Origin: JAEZBP01 sp963832725
Lineage (GTDB): Bacteria > Myxococcota_A > Polyangia > Polyangiales > Sandaracinaceae
NCBI GenBank assembly: GCA_963832725.1
Contig: CAWHVG010000001.1
Span: forward strand, 248,001 to 312,000
Length of the DNA stretch: 64,000 bases
Reading direction: 5' to 3'
Position 1 is the stretch's first letter. Every line of letters begins with the position of its first letter. A program made the translations under genes and the position numbers. Positions 48,794 through 59,200 of the stretch are shown here, one piece after another. The notes beneath the pieces are model-generated. The model was not told the DNA's origin, searched no databases, and worked only from the letters and a program-made list of their open reading frames with translations.

Positions 48794-50165
48794 ATGTCCC
48801 CGCGCATCCTCGTGGTCGACGACAGCGCGACGGTGCGCCGCGTGGTCGGCCGCACGTTGAGCCAAGCAGGCTACGAGGTCACCCTCGCGGTCGACGGCCG
48901 CGACGCGCTCGACAAGGCGCAGCTGGAGGTGCCCGACCTCGCGCTGGTCGACTTCGTGATGCCCCACATGAACGGCCTCCGCTTCGTGCAGGCCATGCGG
49001 CGGATCGCGAACCTGGAGCGGGTGCCGGTCGTGTTGATGAGCGCCAAGGCCGACAAGATCGGCGACGGCTTCGTCGCCCAGACCGGCGCCATCGATGCCA
49101 TCACCAAGCCCTTCTCGCCGGAAGCGCTCCTCGCTGTGACCGGCCACGCGCTGACCCGCGCCGAGCTCGAGGAGAGTCGCGACACGATGCCGCCGGTGAG
49201 CGTGGAGCGGATCAGCAGTCTGCCGCCCCCGCCGCTCTCCGAGCCACCGCCGGAGACCTCACCACACGCGCTGGCCGCCGCGGCGCGCACCATCGCGGAG
49301 AAGCTCGCGGAAGGCCTCGCGGCGCGGGTCCCGAGCCTCGAGGCGGGACCGCTGGCGGAGGCGCTGGCGGAGGACGAGCCCGAGGCCCTCTTCTCCTTGG
49401 TCCGCGCGCTGAGCGCGCTCGTCCCCGGCCGCGACGGGGAGCAGGCCTTCGAGGGCCGCATCGAGCACGTGCCGCTCGGCGACATCCTGCAGCTCGTGAC
49501 CCAGCAGCGACAGACCGGCGTGCTCGAGGTGGAGAAGCAGCCCTCGAGCTCCAGCCGCTCCGTCGCCATCTGCCTCCGCGACGGGACCGTCTCGCTCGCG
49601 CTCGGGCACGTGACCGAGTCGGAGTTCCGCATCGGCCGATACCTGTTGCGCGAAGGACTCATCGACCGCGAGGACCTGGAGCGCATCGTCCGCCACCGCG
49701 GCGCAGCGCGCGGGCTGCTCGGGACCCATCTGGTGAAGCTCGGCTACATCTCCCCCGACGAGCTCTCCAAGGTCCTGATGCGCCAGAGCTCGGAGCTCAT
49801 CTACGAGGCGCTCCGCTGGCGCCGGGGCCGCTACCGCTTCCTGCGCTTCGCCAGCCGGCCGGAGGCCGTGGACGCCCAGCTCGGGCTCCCGATGAGCGCC
49901 GTGCTCATGGAGGGCCTGCGGCGGGTCGACGAGTGGCGCCTCATCCAGGAGCAGATCCGCGACTTCGACGACGTCCCGCGCCGCGACGAGGAGGCGCTCG
50001 CCCACGTGGACGACACGCGCTTCAGCGCCGACGAGCGGCACGTGCTCCAGGCGATCGACGGAAATCGCAGCGTCCGCGAGGTCGTCGAGCAGGTGAACAT
50101 GGCAAGCTTCGAGGTCTGCGAAGATCCTCTTCCAGCTCCTCACCTCACGGCTGGTGCGCACGTGA
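48794..50165 (+). CDS. Response-regulator receiver fused to DUF4388 (one apparent frameshift near the C terminus)
   Basis: About 457 residues. The receiver (residues 1-125) is intact: ILVVDDSATVRRVVGRTL, the phospho-Asp in LALVDFVMPHMNGL, VVLMSAKAD and DAITKPFSPEAL with the conserved Lys. A Pro/Ser linker and helical region follow. DUF4388 begins about residue 218: FEGRIEHVPLGDILQLVTQQRQTGVLEVE ... SSELIYEALRWRRGRYRFLRF. The end carries VREVVEQVNMASFEVC. There one extra G (near 50120) shifts the frame; without it the protein reads KILFQLLTSRLVRT and stops at 50165. It probably takes phosphate from an unlinked histidine kinase. It is a relative of the DUF4388 protein after glnE, but with a functional-looking receiver. 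Confidence 0.88.
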
Positions 50166-50307
50166 GCGCCCTGCCCCACCCCGGCCGGCCCGTCACCTCG
50201 GCTTTGACCGCGCGCGAGCGCCCTGCTTATCTTCGCACCGTGATCATGGAGCCCCCGCGCCCCGCCGCGTTCCCTTCGGGAAGCGCAGTGCCTTCAGGAG
50301 GCGTGTA

Positions 50308-50856
50308 GTGCCGCTACCGCCCCTGCTCGTGTTCACGATGGTGTCGGGGCTCGCCGCAGCGCTGGCCGGCCGCCAGGAGCTGCGCACCAGCCCGCGTCCG
50401 GTCCCGCTCACCCGGAGCTTCTTCGCGTACCTCTCGTACGCGCTGCTCGTGGTGGTACCGATCTCGGTCTACTTCTACGTCTTCCACGGCGACTGGTTCC
50501 TTCTCTACACGTTCGACGTGTCGCAGATCCCCTCGGCCGTGGCGCTGGTGGGGTTCGGGGTGCAGGCCGGCCTCGGCGCGCTCGCCTTCGTGATCGGGGC
50601 GATACTCGTTCGGAACCAGCACGAAGTGGTGGCAGGCGCCGCGCTCGGCGTGCTGATCGTGGCCGGCGGGGGGCTGGCCGTGACGTACACGGACCGCCTC
50701 TCGCAAGTCGGGAGCTACGCCCAGTTCCATGGCCAGTTCGGGCTCGAGCCCTTCGAGAGCGGCCCACTGCTGAGCGGTGCGCTGACCATGGCGTCGATCA
50801 CCGTATTCGGGCTCGTCTTCCTGCTCGTACGGCTCTGGCAGGCCGGCCGTCGATGA
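50308..50856 (+). CDS. Multi-pass membrane protein of unknown function
   Basis: 182 residues. I chose the GTG at 50308, which has AGGAGG 6 bp upstream. Five membrane spans are visible: LLVFTMVSGLAAALAG, SYALLVVVPISVYFYVF, AVALVGFGVQAGLGALAFVI, VAGAALGVLIVAGGGLAV and GALTMASITVFGLVFLLV. Between the last two lies a hydrophilic loop (YTDRLSQVGSYAQFHGQFGLEPF). I do not recognise a family. It sits between the receiver/DUF4388 gene and an envelope lipoprotein cluster. Confidence 0.8.
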   Translation: MPLPPLLVFTMVSGLAAALAGRQELRTSPRPVPLTRSFFAYLSYALLVVVPISVYFYVFHGDWFLLYTFDVSQIPSAVALVGFGVQAGLGALAFVIGAILVRNQHEVVAGAALGVLIVAGGGLAVTYTDRLSQVGSYAQFHGQFGLEPFESGPLLSGALTMASITVFGLVFLLVRLWQAGRR

Positions 50857-50942
50857 CGCCCTCGGCCTTGTATTGACCGGACCTCGTCGAACCTGGTAGC
50901 GTGCGCCAATTCCTCGCGGTTTCCGCGGAGATGAGGTGTCTC

Positions 50943-51296
50943 GTGGGCCGTCGTGCACAGGTCTTTCTCGAGGGGCGTCCACCCTCCGCCCGCACCCGCT
51001 TGATGATCGTGGTCGGGCTCTTCGCCGTGCTCTCCGCGCTGGGGGCCTGCACGCCGTCGCTCTACACGTTCGACCTGATCCCGGCCTCGAGCGTGGTGGA
51101 GCAGGCGGCGGAGGCGAACGCGGCCGAGCACGCTCCCTACGAGTACTTCACGGCCCGAAGCTATCTGGACAAGGCGCGCGAAGAGGCGGCGGAGGCCAAC
51201 AACCAGGACGCCATGCGCTTCGCGGACCGGGCGATCGAGTACGGCACGAAGGCGCGGGACATCTCACGCCGCCGCATGCGCGAGCTGGGACGCTGA
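50943..51296 (+). CDS. DUF4398-like lipoprotein
   Basis: About 117 residues. The lipobox LSALGAC ends a hydrophobic signal (LMIVVGLFAVLSALGAC); mature sequence begins CTPSLYTFDLIPASSVVEQA. A helical domain with ARSYLDKAREEAAEANNQDAMRFADRAIEYGTKA resembles DUF4398, which often accompanies OmpA lipoproteins. The start is uncertain. GTG 50943 has GAGG 6 bp upstream, while GTG 50901 and ATG 51003 are alternatives. It is followed after 5 bp by the OmpA lipoprotein gene and shares a similar helical domain with it. Confidence 0.75.
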   Translation: MGRRAQVFLEGRPPSARTRLMIVVGLFAVLSALGACTPSLYTFDLIPASSVVEQAAEANAAEHAPYEYFTARSYLDKAREEAAEANNQDAMRFADRAIEYGTKARDISRRRMRELGR

Positions 51297-51301
51297 ACCG
51301 C

Positions 51302-52438
51302 ATGCGAGCACGATCCGCGATCCTCGCCGTGATCACGTTCGGCCTGGCCTTCGCCGGTTGCGGGCGCGCGGCCACGATCCAGGGCCGGATCGACGGCCTG
51401 CGCGACGTGGTGGAGCAGGCCGAGCGCAACGGCGCCTACCGCTGCGCGCCGCGTGAGCTGGCCATGGCCCAGGCCAACCTCGACTTCGCCGAGACCGAGA
51501 TGGCGCAGGGCGACATGGACCGCGCCGAGTCGCACTTCGCGCTGGCCGAGCCCAACGGCCGTGCCGCGTTCCGCCTCAGCCCCGCCGCGCGCTGCGCACC
51601 CCGCGAGGTGGCGATCGAGCGACCCGAGCTGCCGCCGGCCCCGGGCGACGCCGACGGAGACGGCCTCCTCGATCCCGAGGACGAGTGCCCGAACGATCCC
51701 GAGGACTTCGACGCCTACGAGGACACCGACGGCTGCCCGGAGGACCAGGACACGGACGGCGACGGCATCGCCGACAGCACCGACGCTTGCCCCGTCGAGC
51801 CGGAGGACACGGACCAGTACCAGGACGCCGATGGTTGCCCGGAGCCGGACAACGACCTCGACACCCTGGTCGACGCGGCGGACCGTTGCCCGATGGAGCC
51901 GGAGGACAACGACGGCTTCCAGGACGCCGACGGCTGCCCCGACAGCGACAACGACGGCGACAACATCCCGGACGTCACCGATCGCTGCCCGAACGAGCCC
52001 GGTCCGCCCGACGAAGGGGGCTGCCCGCGCGTCTACGAGGACGTCGAGGTGACCTCGACCGGCATCGTCATCCACCAGACGGTCTACTTCGAGTTCAACC
52101 GCGCGGTGATCCGGTCGGTCTCCTACCCGATCCTCAATACGGTGGCGCAGGTCCTGCGCGACTACCCGGACATCAACATCGAGGTCCAGGGTCACACCGA
52201 CAGCCGCGGCCGCGACGAGTACAACATGAACCTGTCGCAGGAGCGCGCCGAAGCGGTCCGGCAGTATCTGATTCAGCAGGGCATCGCCGCCCAGCGCATG
52301 ACGGCGCGCGGCTATGGCGAGACCCGCCCGATCGACAGCAACCGCACGGCGTCGGGTCGGGCCCGAAACCGCCGCGTGGAATTCGTACGCACCGATGCCA
52401 CCGCGCAGCAGAGCCGCCAACAAGAGGCGGTCCCCTGA
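51302..52438 (+). CDS. OmpA-family lipoprotein with DUF4398-like domain and type-3 thrombospondin repeats
   Basis: 378 residues. The signal ends in the lipobox LAFAGC. Residues ~25-100 form a DUF4398-like helical domain (RELAMAQANLDFAETEMAQGDMDRAESHF). Residues ~125-250 are calcium-binding thrombospondin-3-type repeats, rich in Asp and Cys (DADGDGLLDPEDECPNDPED, DTDGDGIADSTDACP, and so on). The C-terminal OmpA peptidoglycan-binding domain has YFEFNRAVIRSVSYPILNTV, then VQGHTDSRGRDEYNMNLSQERAEAV and ARGYGETRPI. It should link the outer membrane to peptidoglycan. The small DUF4398 lipoprotein and the TPR/beta-barrel gene flank it, probably as one operon. Confidence 0.93.
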   Translation: MRARSAILAVITFGLAFAGCGRAATIQGRIDGLRDVVEQAERNGAYRCAPRELAMAQANLDFAETEMAQGDMDRAESHFALAEPNGRAAFRLSPAARCAPREVAIERPELPPAPGDADGDGLLDPEDECPNDPEDFDAYEDTDGCPEDQDTDGDGIADSTDACPVEPEDTDQYQDADGCPEPDNDLDTLVDAADRCPMEPEDNDGFQDADGCPDSDNDGDNIPDVTDRCPNEPGPPDEGGCPRVYEDVEVTSTGIVIHQTVYFEFNRAVIRSVSYPILNTVAQVLRDYPDINIEVQGHTDSRGRDEYNMNLSQERAEAVRQYLIQQGIAAQRMTARGYGETRPIDSNRTASGRARNRRVEFVRTDATAQQSRQQEAVP

Positions 52439-52466
52439 CGGGCATACGCTTGGGGTAAGTCAAACC

Positions 52467-54141
52467 ATGAACCGAAGGCCCATCTCGTTCGCCGCCAGCC
52501 TGGCGGTGTGCATCCTCGGCGCCGGCGTCCTCGGCGCCGGCCACGCCTCGGCGCAGAGCGCGCTCTCGCAGGTTCTCGATCTGAACCGGCAGGGGATGTC
52601 CTCCTACCAGAACCTCGAGATCGAGCAGGCGCAGCAATCCCTCGATCAGGCGCTGCAGGTCGCGCAGCGACGCGGAGTGACCGGCGCGCCGCTGGCGCGG
52701 ACCTACCTGAACCTGGGAGTCGTGGCCGTCGGTGGCTTCGGCGACAACGGCCGAGGCCTGCAGTACTTCGTGCAGGCGTTGACGGCCGATCCGAGCATCC
52801 AGCTCGATCCGCTGACCTCCACGCCCGAGATCCAGACCGTCTTCCAGCTCGCGCAGCAGCAGGCCGGGACCGGCGGCGGTGGTGGCGGCGGCGGCGGCGC
52901 CGGCGGTAATGGCGGCGGTGGCAACGCCGGTGGGGGCAACTCCGGCGGCGGTACCCCCATGTCCGGCGGCACCTCGAGCGGCGGCACCGGCGGAAACCTC
53001 CCGCACCAGCCCGTCCCCGAGCAGCTCGCCCAGACGGCGGTGCCCGTCTACATCGAGGCGCCCGGCAACCCCGCGCACGTCTACCTCTTCTATCGCGGCC
53101 ATGGGATGCGGGAGTTCCGCCGCGTCGAGATGCAGCACGTGGCGGGCGGCTACGGCTACGAGATCCCCTGCAGCGACGTCTTCCAGCCGGCGGTCGAGTA
53201 CTACATCGTCGCGTTCGGCGGCGACGGCAGCCCCCTCGGGTTCGCGGGCACCCAGACCTCGCCGGTCAGCGTGCCGATCGTGGGCTCGCGCACCCAGCCC
53301 GCGCCGGCGCTCCCGGGTCGTGCGCCGCCCGAGCAGTGCCGCGACGAGGAGTGCCCGCCCGGCATGGACGGCTGCGCCGCGAGCTCCGGCGGCAGCGGAA
53401 TGGGCAGCACCTGCCGCGTCGATGGCGACTGCGGCTCGGGCCTCGTCTGCCGCGACGACCTCTGCATCGCCGACGACGGCGCCTCCAACAGCGTCGGCGG
53501 CGGCAGCAGCAGCAGCGACGCGCCGAGCTTCTTCCTCGACCTCGGCCTCACGCTGGGCCTCGGCTACGCCACCCCAGGGATGCTGGCCGACAGCTATCCG
53601 TGTACCGCCCAAGACGTCATGAACGGCGTCGCAGGCTGCACCACGGTCAACAACCGCGCTGCGTTCGTGGACGGCGGAACGGGCGAGTGCAACGCAGGGA
53701 GCGGCTACTACTGCGTGAAGGTCGGTCAGGCAGGGCATGGTGCCTACCTTCGCCATCCGTTTCGCCGCCGGCTACTACTTCTTACCCTTCCTCGGCGTCG
53801 CGGTGTACGGGCGATTCCAACCCTTCTCCGGCCAAGGCGCGTTCTCCTTCGGCGTGGTCGGCGCGCGAATCCAATTACGCGTCACCGAACCATCCGCGAC
53901 AGGGCTCGACGTCGCCGTCCACGCGGGCGGCGGCGGCGGCCAGGTCCAGCTCCAGCCGCCGGGCAACGGCCCGAACGCCCCCTACATCATCAGCGGCTAC
54001 GGCAACATCAGCGTCGGCTCGACGCTCGCGTACCGCTTCTCGCGCAACTTCGGATTGATGGCCGAGGTCGACTTCCTCTTCATGGTGCCGAGCTTCATGT
54101 TCGTCACCGACATCACCGGCGGCGTTCAGGTCGCATTCTGA
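52467..54141 (+). CDS. Exported TPR-like protein with Cys-rich region and C-terminal beta-barrel (one apparent frameshift)
   Basis: About 557 residues after discounting one extra base near 53736. It has a cleavable signal (MNRRPISFAASLAVCILGAG ... SAQ). Residues ~30-130 are TPR-like helices (SSYQNLEIEQAQQSLDQALQVAQRRG). Then come a Gly-rich linker, a beta-rich domain (VPVYIEAPGNPAHVYLFYRG, MREFRRVEMQHVAGGYGYEIP) and a Cys-rich stretch (CRVDGDCGSGLVCRDDLC). The rest resembles an outer-membrane barrel (FFLDLGLTLGLGYATPG ... FAIRFAAGYYFLPFLGVAVYGRF) and ends VQVAF. It is co-directional with the OmpA lipoprotein 28 bp upstream, and the two may act in one envelope complex. Confidence 0.8.
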
Positions 54142-54257
54142 GCGTGGATTTCGCGTGAATCGCGTCGCGAGGGCGCGGATGGCGCTGGCAGAACGGAGCA
54201 AGCCCGTCCTGGCAGTGCCAGACCGGCCGCAGCCGCGATTCGGCGCGAAGTCCACGC
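54142..54257. repeat. 116-bp long imperfect inverted repeat
   Basis: Left arm 54142-54164 and right arm 54234-54257 pair along 22 positions with two irregularities: GCGTGGATTTCGCG against CGCGAAGTCCACGC, then AATCGCG against CGCGATT. A further short stem CTGGCA/TGCCAG lies inside. The element fills the gap from the end of the barrel gene almost to the acyl-CoA ligase start and may serve as a terminator or be a mobile palindromic repeat. Confidence 0.8.
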
Positions 54258-54273
54258 GGAGAGAGGCGCGCGG

Positions 54274-56151
54274 GTGAGCGAGACGCTGCTCAGCATCTTC
54301 TCGGAGCAGGTCGAGCGCAGCCCGCGCCGCACCGCGCTGCGATACCGTTCGGGCGGCATCTGGCGCCGCCGGAGCTGGCGGGAGTGGCAGGAGAGCGCGA
54401 GCGAGCTCGCCTCGGCGCTGATCGGCTTCGGCATCGCGCCCGGTGACCGCATCGCCATCCTCAGCCACACCCGCATCCGCTGGGTGGAGGCGGATCTCGG
54501 CATCCTCCACGCCGGCGCCGCCACCGTGCCGATCTACCCGACGCTCCTGTCGGACATGGTCGGCGAGATCCTGCGGGACAGCGGCGCGCGCGTGCTCATC
54601 GCCGAAGATCCCGTGCAGCTCGCGAAGGCGCTCCACCCGGACACCGGACCGCTGCCGGCGCTCGAGCGTGCCATCGTCATCGAGCGGGTCAGCCGGCTGG
54701 AGCGACCGGACGAGGCCGGACGGCTCGACGTCCGCGTCACCGACATCGTCCCGCCCGAGCGCGGCTTCCCCGTCCACACCTTCGAAGAAGCGCTCGAGCT
54801 CGGTCGCGCCCGCATCAGCGAGCACCCGGACGAGCTCACCGCGCGCGCGGCCGGGGTCACCCCCGAGTCCCTCGCCGCCCTCTACTACACCTCGGGCACG
54901 AGCGGCGAGCCCAAGGGGGTGCAGCTCACGCACGACAACTTCGTGTTCGAGAGCGACGCGCTGCGCGACCTGATGCCCGTCGGCGTGAGCGACGAGCAGC
55001 TCCTCTTCCTGCCGCTCGCGCACATCGTGGCCAAGCTCACGGTGATGCTTCAGCTGCGCGTGGGCTACGTCACGTCCTTCGCCGCCAGCATGGAGCAGGC
55101 AGCCGACGACTGCGCCGAAGTGCGACCGACCTTCCTGGTCGGCGTGCCGCGCGTGTACGAGAAGATCCAGGAGGCCATCGTCGACATCGGCCGCCGCGGA
55201 AACGACATGCAGCAGCGCGTCTTCGACTGGGCGATGGGCATCGGCCGGCAGGTGAGCGAGCAGAGGCGTCGGGGCGGCGAGCCGGGCGCGGTGCTGGCGG
55301 TGTCGCATCGCACCGCCGAGCGCCTGGTGTTCTCCCGCGTGAAGCAGCGCCTCGGCGGGCGGATCCGTTTCATGATCAGCGGGGCGGCGCCGCTTTCGGA
55401 GGACACCGCGGAGTTCTTCCACGCTCTCGATCTCTTGATCCTGGAGGGCTACGGGCTGACCGAGTCGACCGGCGCGAGCACGCTGAACCTGCCGCATCGT
55501 TACCGCTTCGGCACCGTGGGGCTGCCGCTGCCGAACGTGGAGGTGAAGATCGGCGAGGGTGGCGAGATCCTGCTCCGCGGTCGCAGCATCACGCGCGGCT
55601 ACTGGCAGCGGGACGACGCGAATCGCGAAGCGTTCGCGGAGGACGGCTGGTTCCGCACCGGTGACGTCGGGGTGTTGGACGAAGACGGATTCTTGACCAT
55701 CACCGACCGCCAGAAGGACATCATCGTCACGGCGGGCGGCAAGAACGTGGCGCCGCAGCGGGTCGAGCAGCGGCTCATCCAGAGCCCCTTCATCGAGCGG
55801 GCCATCGTGCTCGGCGACCGCCGCAAGTTCCCGGTCGCGCTCCTGGTGGTCGACGCGTCCGCCATCCGGCGCTGGGCCGAAGAGAACGCCCTCGGCAGCG
55901 ATCTCGGCGCCCTCGCCCGCCACCCCAAGGTGCGCACGCTGATCGGCGCCGAGGTCCACGAGGTCAACCAGAAGCTGGCCAGCTTCGAGTCGGTGAAGCG
56001 CTTCGAGATCCTCGACCGCGATCTCAGCCTCGAGCGCGGCGAGCTGACTCCGACGGGCAAGATCAAGCGACGCGCCGTCAACCAGCACTTCGCGGATCTG
56101 GTCGACACCCTCTACGAAGGGGTCACGTCCGAGCTCGCCGATTTGACCTGA
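54274..56151 (+). CDS. Long-chain fatty-acid--CoA ligase (AMP-forming)
   Basis: 625 residues. It activates fatty acids to acyl-CoA through an acyl-AMP intermediate. The ATP-binding P-loop is YYTSGTSGEPKGVQLTHDNF. Later motifs are LLFLPLAHIVAKL, MISGAAPLSEDTAEFFHAL, ILEGYGLTESTGASTLNLP, GWFRTGDVGVLDEDGFLTIT, DRQKDIIVTAGGKNVAPQRVE and the C-terminal lysine motif TPTGKIKRRAV. The GTG at 54274 was chosen because the AMP-binding family begins just there (MSETLLSIFSEQVERSPRRTALRYR) and GAGAGG lies upstream. This arrangement is of the bubblegum/FadD15-like type. It stands alone, converging with the first HzsA-like gene. Confidence 0.95.
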   Translation: MSETLLSIFSEQVERSPRRTALRYRSGGIWRRRSWREWQESASELASALIGFGIAPGDRIAILSHTRIRWVEADLGILHAGAATVPIYPTLLSDMVGEILRDSGARVLIAEDPVQLAKALHPDTGPLPALERAIVIERVSRLERPDEAGRLDVRVTDIVPPERGFPVHTFEEALELGRARISEHPDELTARAAGVTPESLAALYYTSGTSGEPKGVQLTHDNFVFESDALRDLMPVGVSDEQLLFLPLAHIVAKLTVMLQLRVGYVTSFAASMEQAADDCAEVRPTFLVGVPRVYEKIQEAIVDIGRRGNDMQQRVFDWAMGIGRQVSEQRRRGGEPGAVLAVSHRTAERLVFSRVKQRLGGRIRFMISGAAPLSEDTAEFFHALDLLILEGYGLTESTGASTLNLPHRYRFGTVGLPLPNVEVKIGEGGEILLRGRSITRGYWQRDDANREAFAEDGWFRTGDVGVLDEDGFLTITDRQKDIIVTAGGKNVAPQRVEQRLIQSPFIERAIVLGDRRKFPVALLVVDASAIRRWAEENALGSDLGALARHPKVRTLIGAEVHEVNQKLASFESVKRFEILDRDLSLERGELTPTGKIKRRAVNQHFADLVDTLYEGVTSELADLT

Positions 56152-56253
56152 GGGTCCGGTCGGCGCCGGTGACGAAAGCGCTCCAACAGCGCGTGCCCGG
56201 CGTGTTCCACTGCTGCGCGTGCGTCAGCTTCCACGCGCGCGACGTGGCGCGAC

Positions 56254-59200
56254 TCAGCGCAGATCAATCGGGTCTTGCCCCTGAGTCATGACCTCGGAGG
56301 CGTGGGTGAGGATGTCGACGTCGGCCGCATTGTCGAGCTCCCGCCCGCTCAGCGAGCCGTGGCAGCCACCACAGAGCGGGTTGAAGAGCACGCGGCGGAA
56401 CGACTGGCGCGCCCGCTCGCCGGGATAGAACTGCATCTCCTCGCGCTGGGTCATCACGCCGCTGAAGGGCGCCCCGTCCGCGAAGCTCAGCGGCTGACCG
56501 TCGTGGCCGGTGACCTGCAGCACGATCGGCAGCCCGCCCACGATGCGGAAGCTGGCCGAGCCGTCGGCGTTCAGCGGCACGTGCCCGAGGTTGTTGCGGT
56601 GCACGTAGACCTGACCGAAGTCGTCGCTGACCACGTCGCCGCCCAACTCGCCGAAGCTGCTGGTCCCCGCCGGCGGCGGCAGCTCGGCGAAGACGTCGAA
56701 GCCGCCGATGTCGCGGTCGAGCGGCCGGCCGATGCGCGTGTTCGAGAAGAGGAGCGTCGCCAGCACGTCGAAGTCGAGCACGTCGATCTGCGCGTCGGTG
56801 GCGCTACCGTCGACGTGCGTGTCCGCGTTGGGCTCGTCGATGCGCGACTGGAAGATCGACCGCGCCGCACGGGCCAGCACCGGCACCGGCTCGATGTCCG
56901 CCATACCAGAGGCGCCGCCGAGCACGCGCACCCGCCCGGTGTGCGGGTCGAGCTCGCAGATCTGGAAGTCGTACCCACCGCTGGTCAGGTCGCGCGCCGT
57001 CTGATCGCAGGAGAGCAGGATCCGACCGCTCGGCAGCGCCGCCGGCGAGCGATAGGCGCCCGCGCCTCCGTCGAACGCGCTCTGCACCGGGAAGCGCTGG
57101 GAGTGAATGTAGAAGCGATCGTGCGGATCGCGGTCGTCCTGGTCGGGGCCGATGGAGCGGTTGGCGATGACGATCGCCCCCGCCCCGTCCGCCGCGTCGA
57201 CGGGCGCTGCCACGATGGCCAAGTCGCGGTTGAAGAGCTCCACGATCTCGGTGGCGGAGTGGTAGCCGACGCTGTCGCGCTGCGCGAAGAGCGGGTGGTA
57301 GTCGGCCCCGTCGAGGTTCTGCCGGCGTCCTGCGAGCTGGTGGAAGTCGGGCTCGCGCTTCTCCGAGGTGAAGATGAGCCGGCCGTCGGTCATGAACGAG
57401 GGCTGGATCTCCTGGTTGAGGAGGTACGTCATCTGGCGCACCTCGCTCGAGCTGGGATCGTAGATGTAGAGGTTCGCGTTCGGCTGCAGCGCGGCGGGCG
57501 TGAGCGTCGGGCCCGCCCGGCCGAGGATGTTCTCGTCGAGGTTGCCGCGGCTCGACGCGAAGACGATGCGACCGTCGGGCGCGAACGCGGGATCGAAGTC
57601 GTGCTCGAGGATCCCGTCCTGCTGGTCCATCGCCGGCGCGATGCCGGGGATGAGCTCACAGCCGGTCCCGTCGCTCTGCATCCAGTAGAGCCGGAGCGGC
57701 GCGCTCGCGCTCGAGCGAGCGGCGAACGCGATGCGCGTTCCGTCCCAGCTCACCGCCGTGCCGCGCAGGTCCGCCATGGCCGAGCTCAACCCGCAGCCGC
57801 CGAGCACGCTGGACGATGCGCCGAGCGAGAGGTCTCCGGTGGTCGCGTCGTAGGTCGCCGGCGCCATCACCAGATCGGCGCCCGGCCGGTAGGTGTCGAA
57901 GTCGCGCGGCTCGCCGACCCCGGTGGGCCGGCTGATCCACACCACCGAGCGGACGACCCCCGTGTCGTCGAAGATCTCGCCGGACGCGATGGCCTCCTGC
58001 CGCTCGATCTCGTGCCAGCGAACCAGGATGCAGTAGCCGGGCACCTCGTTGAGGTCGCCGTTGTCCGCGTCGAAGCTGGCGCAATCGTCGGGCGTGGCGT
58101 TGTTGGGCGCGCCGCCGGCCGAGCCGAACTCCTCGAAGAGCGAGCCGCCGCGGTGGAAGATGCCCGGCGAGCCCGGGAGCTGCTCCGGCGGAAAGAGATT
58201 CTTCCCGATGATGCGGCTCTCGTTGGGATCCGGCGAGTCCAGCGCCAGCAGCAGGCGGCTCAGCTCGTAGTTGTGCTGGGTCGCGATCCGCGAGAACACG
58301 CCCTCGGCGCCACCGCGCAGCCGCAGGTCGTGAAACATCGAGGGGCTGTGGCAGTTCAGGAACATGCAGCCTTTGCGGACCAAGGTCGGCTGCACGCGGT
58401 TGGCGAAAAACCGCAGGCCGTCGCTGATGCCCGTCGGCGGCGCGATGGCGTCCGGGTGGTTCATCACCAGGGCTTCCGACCACGCACGCAGCGCGTCGTA
58501 GTCCGGGTCGTCGGTGGACCCGAAGACGTTACCGCCCTCGTGGAAGACGCCGCCACGGAAGGTCGTCAGCGGCCGGCGCAGGAGCTCCGACGTCGACGCG
58601 GGCGAGGTGAGGTGCTGCACCGACACCCAGAAGTTCCAGCGCTTCTCGTCGTCGTTGTCGCCGCAGCTCAGGTAGAAGTCGGCCACCGGCGTCCCGTGGC
58701 ACTGCGAGCCGTCGCAGCGGCGGCGGAACACCGGCTGCACCGTGTCCACGAAGCTCTGATAGGCGTCGGGGTAGCGGTCGGCGAAGCCAGGATCCCAGCC
58801 CGGCCCATCGCCCACGCCGTGGCGGCACTCACCGAGGCTCTGCTGCGTGGTCTCGTCCGGGACGCCGTTGCGCGGGTAGCCCGCCTCGATCCACTGCTTC
58901 AGCTGGGCGTAGCCCTGCGAGCCGAGATCGATGGTCTGCCCGTTGTTGTGCCGGATGTCGGTGGTGACCGTGACGAAATGGTTGGCCGGATCCGGATCGA
59001 AGGTCTCGACCTCCACGTCGATCGGCGCACCCGTCTTGAGCAGGAGCAGGCCGACCGAGTACGGGCCGTACGCGGGCAGCACGTCGTCCCGGCGCATCAG
59101 CGAGTCGTAGCTCGAGACGTCGAGGTTCCCGAGCGAGGTGCCGTTCGCTTTGGGGAGGTGACACCCTCCCCCGGATGGACTCCGCGCACATCCCTGCAGG

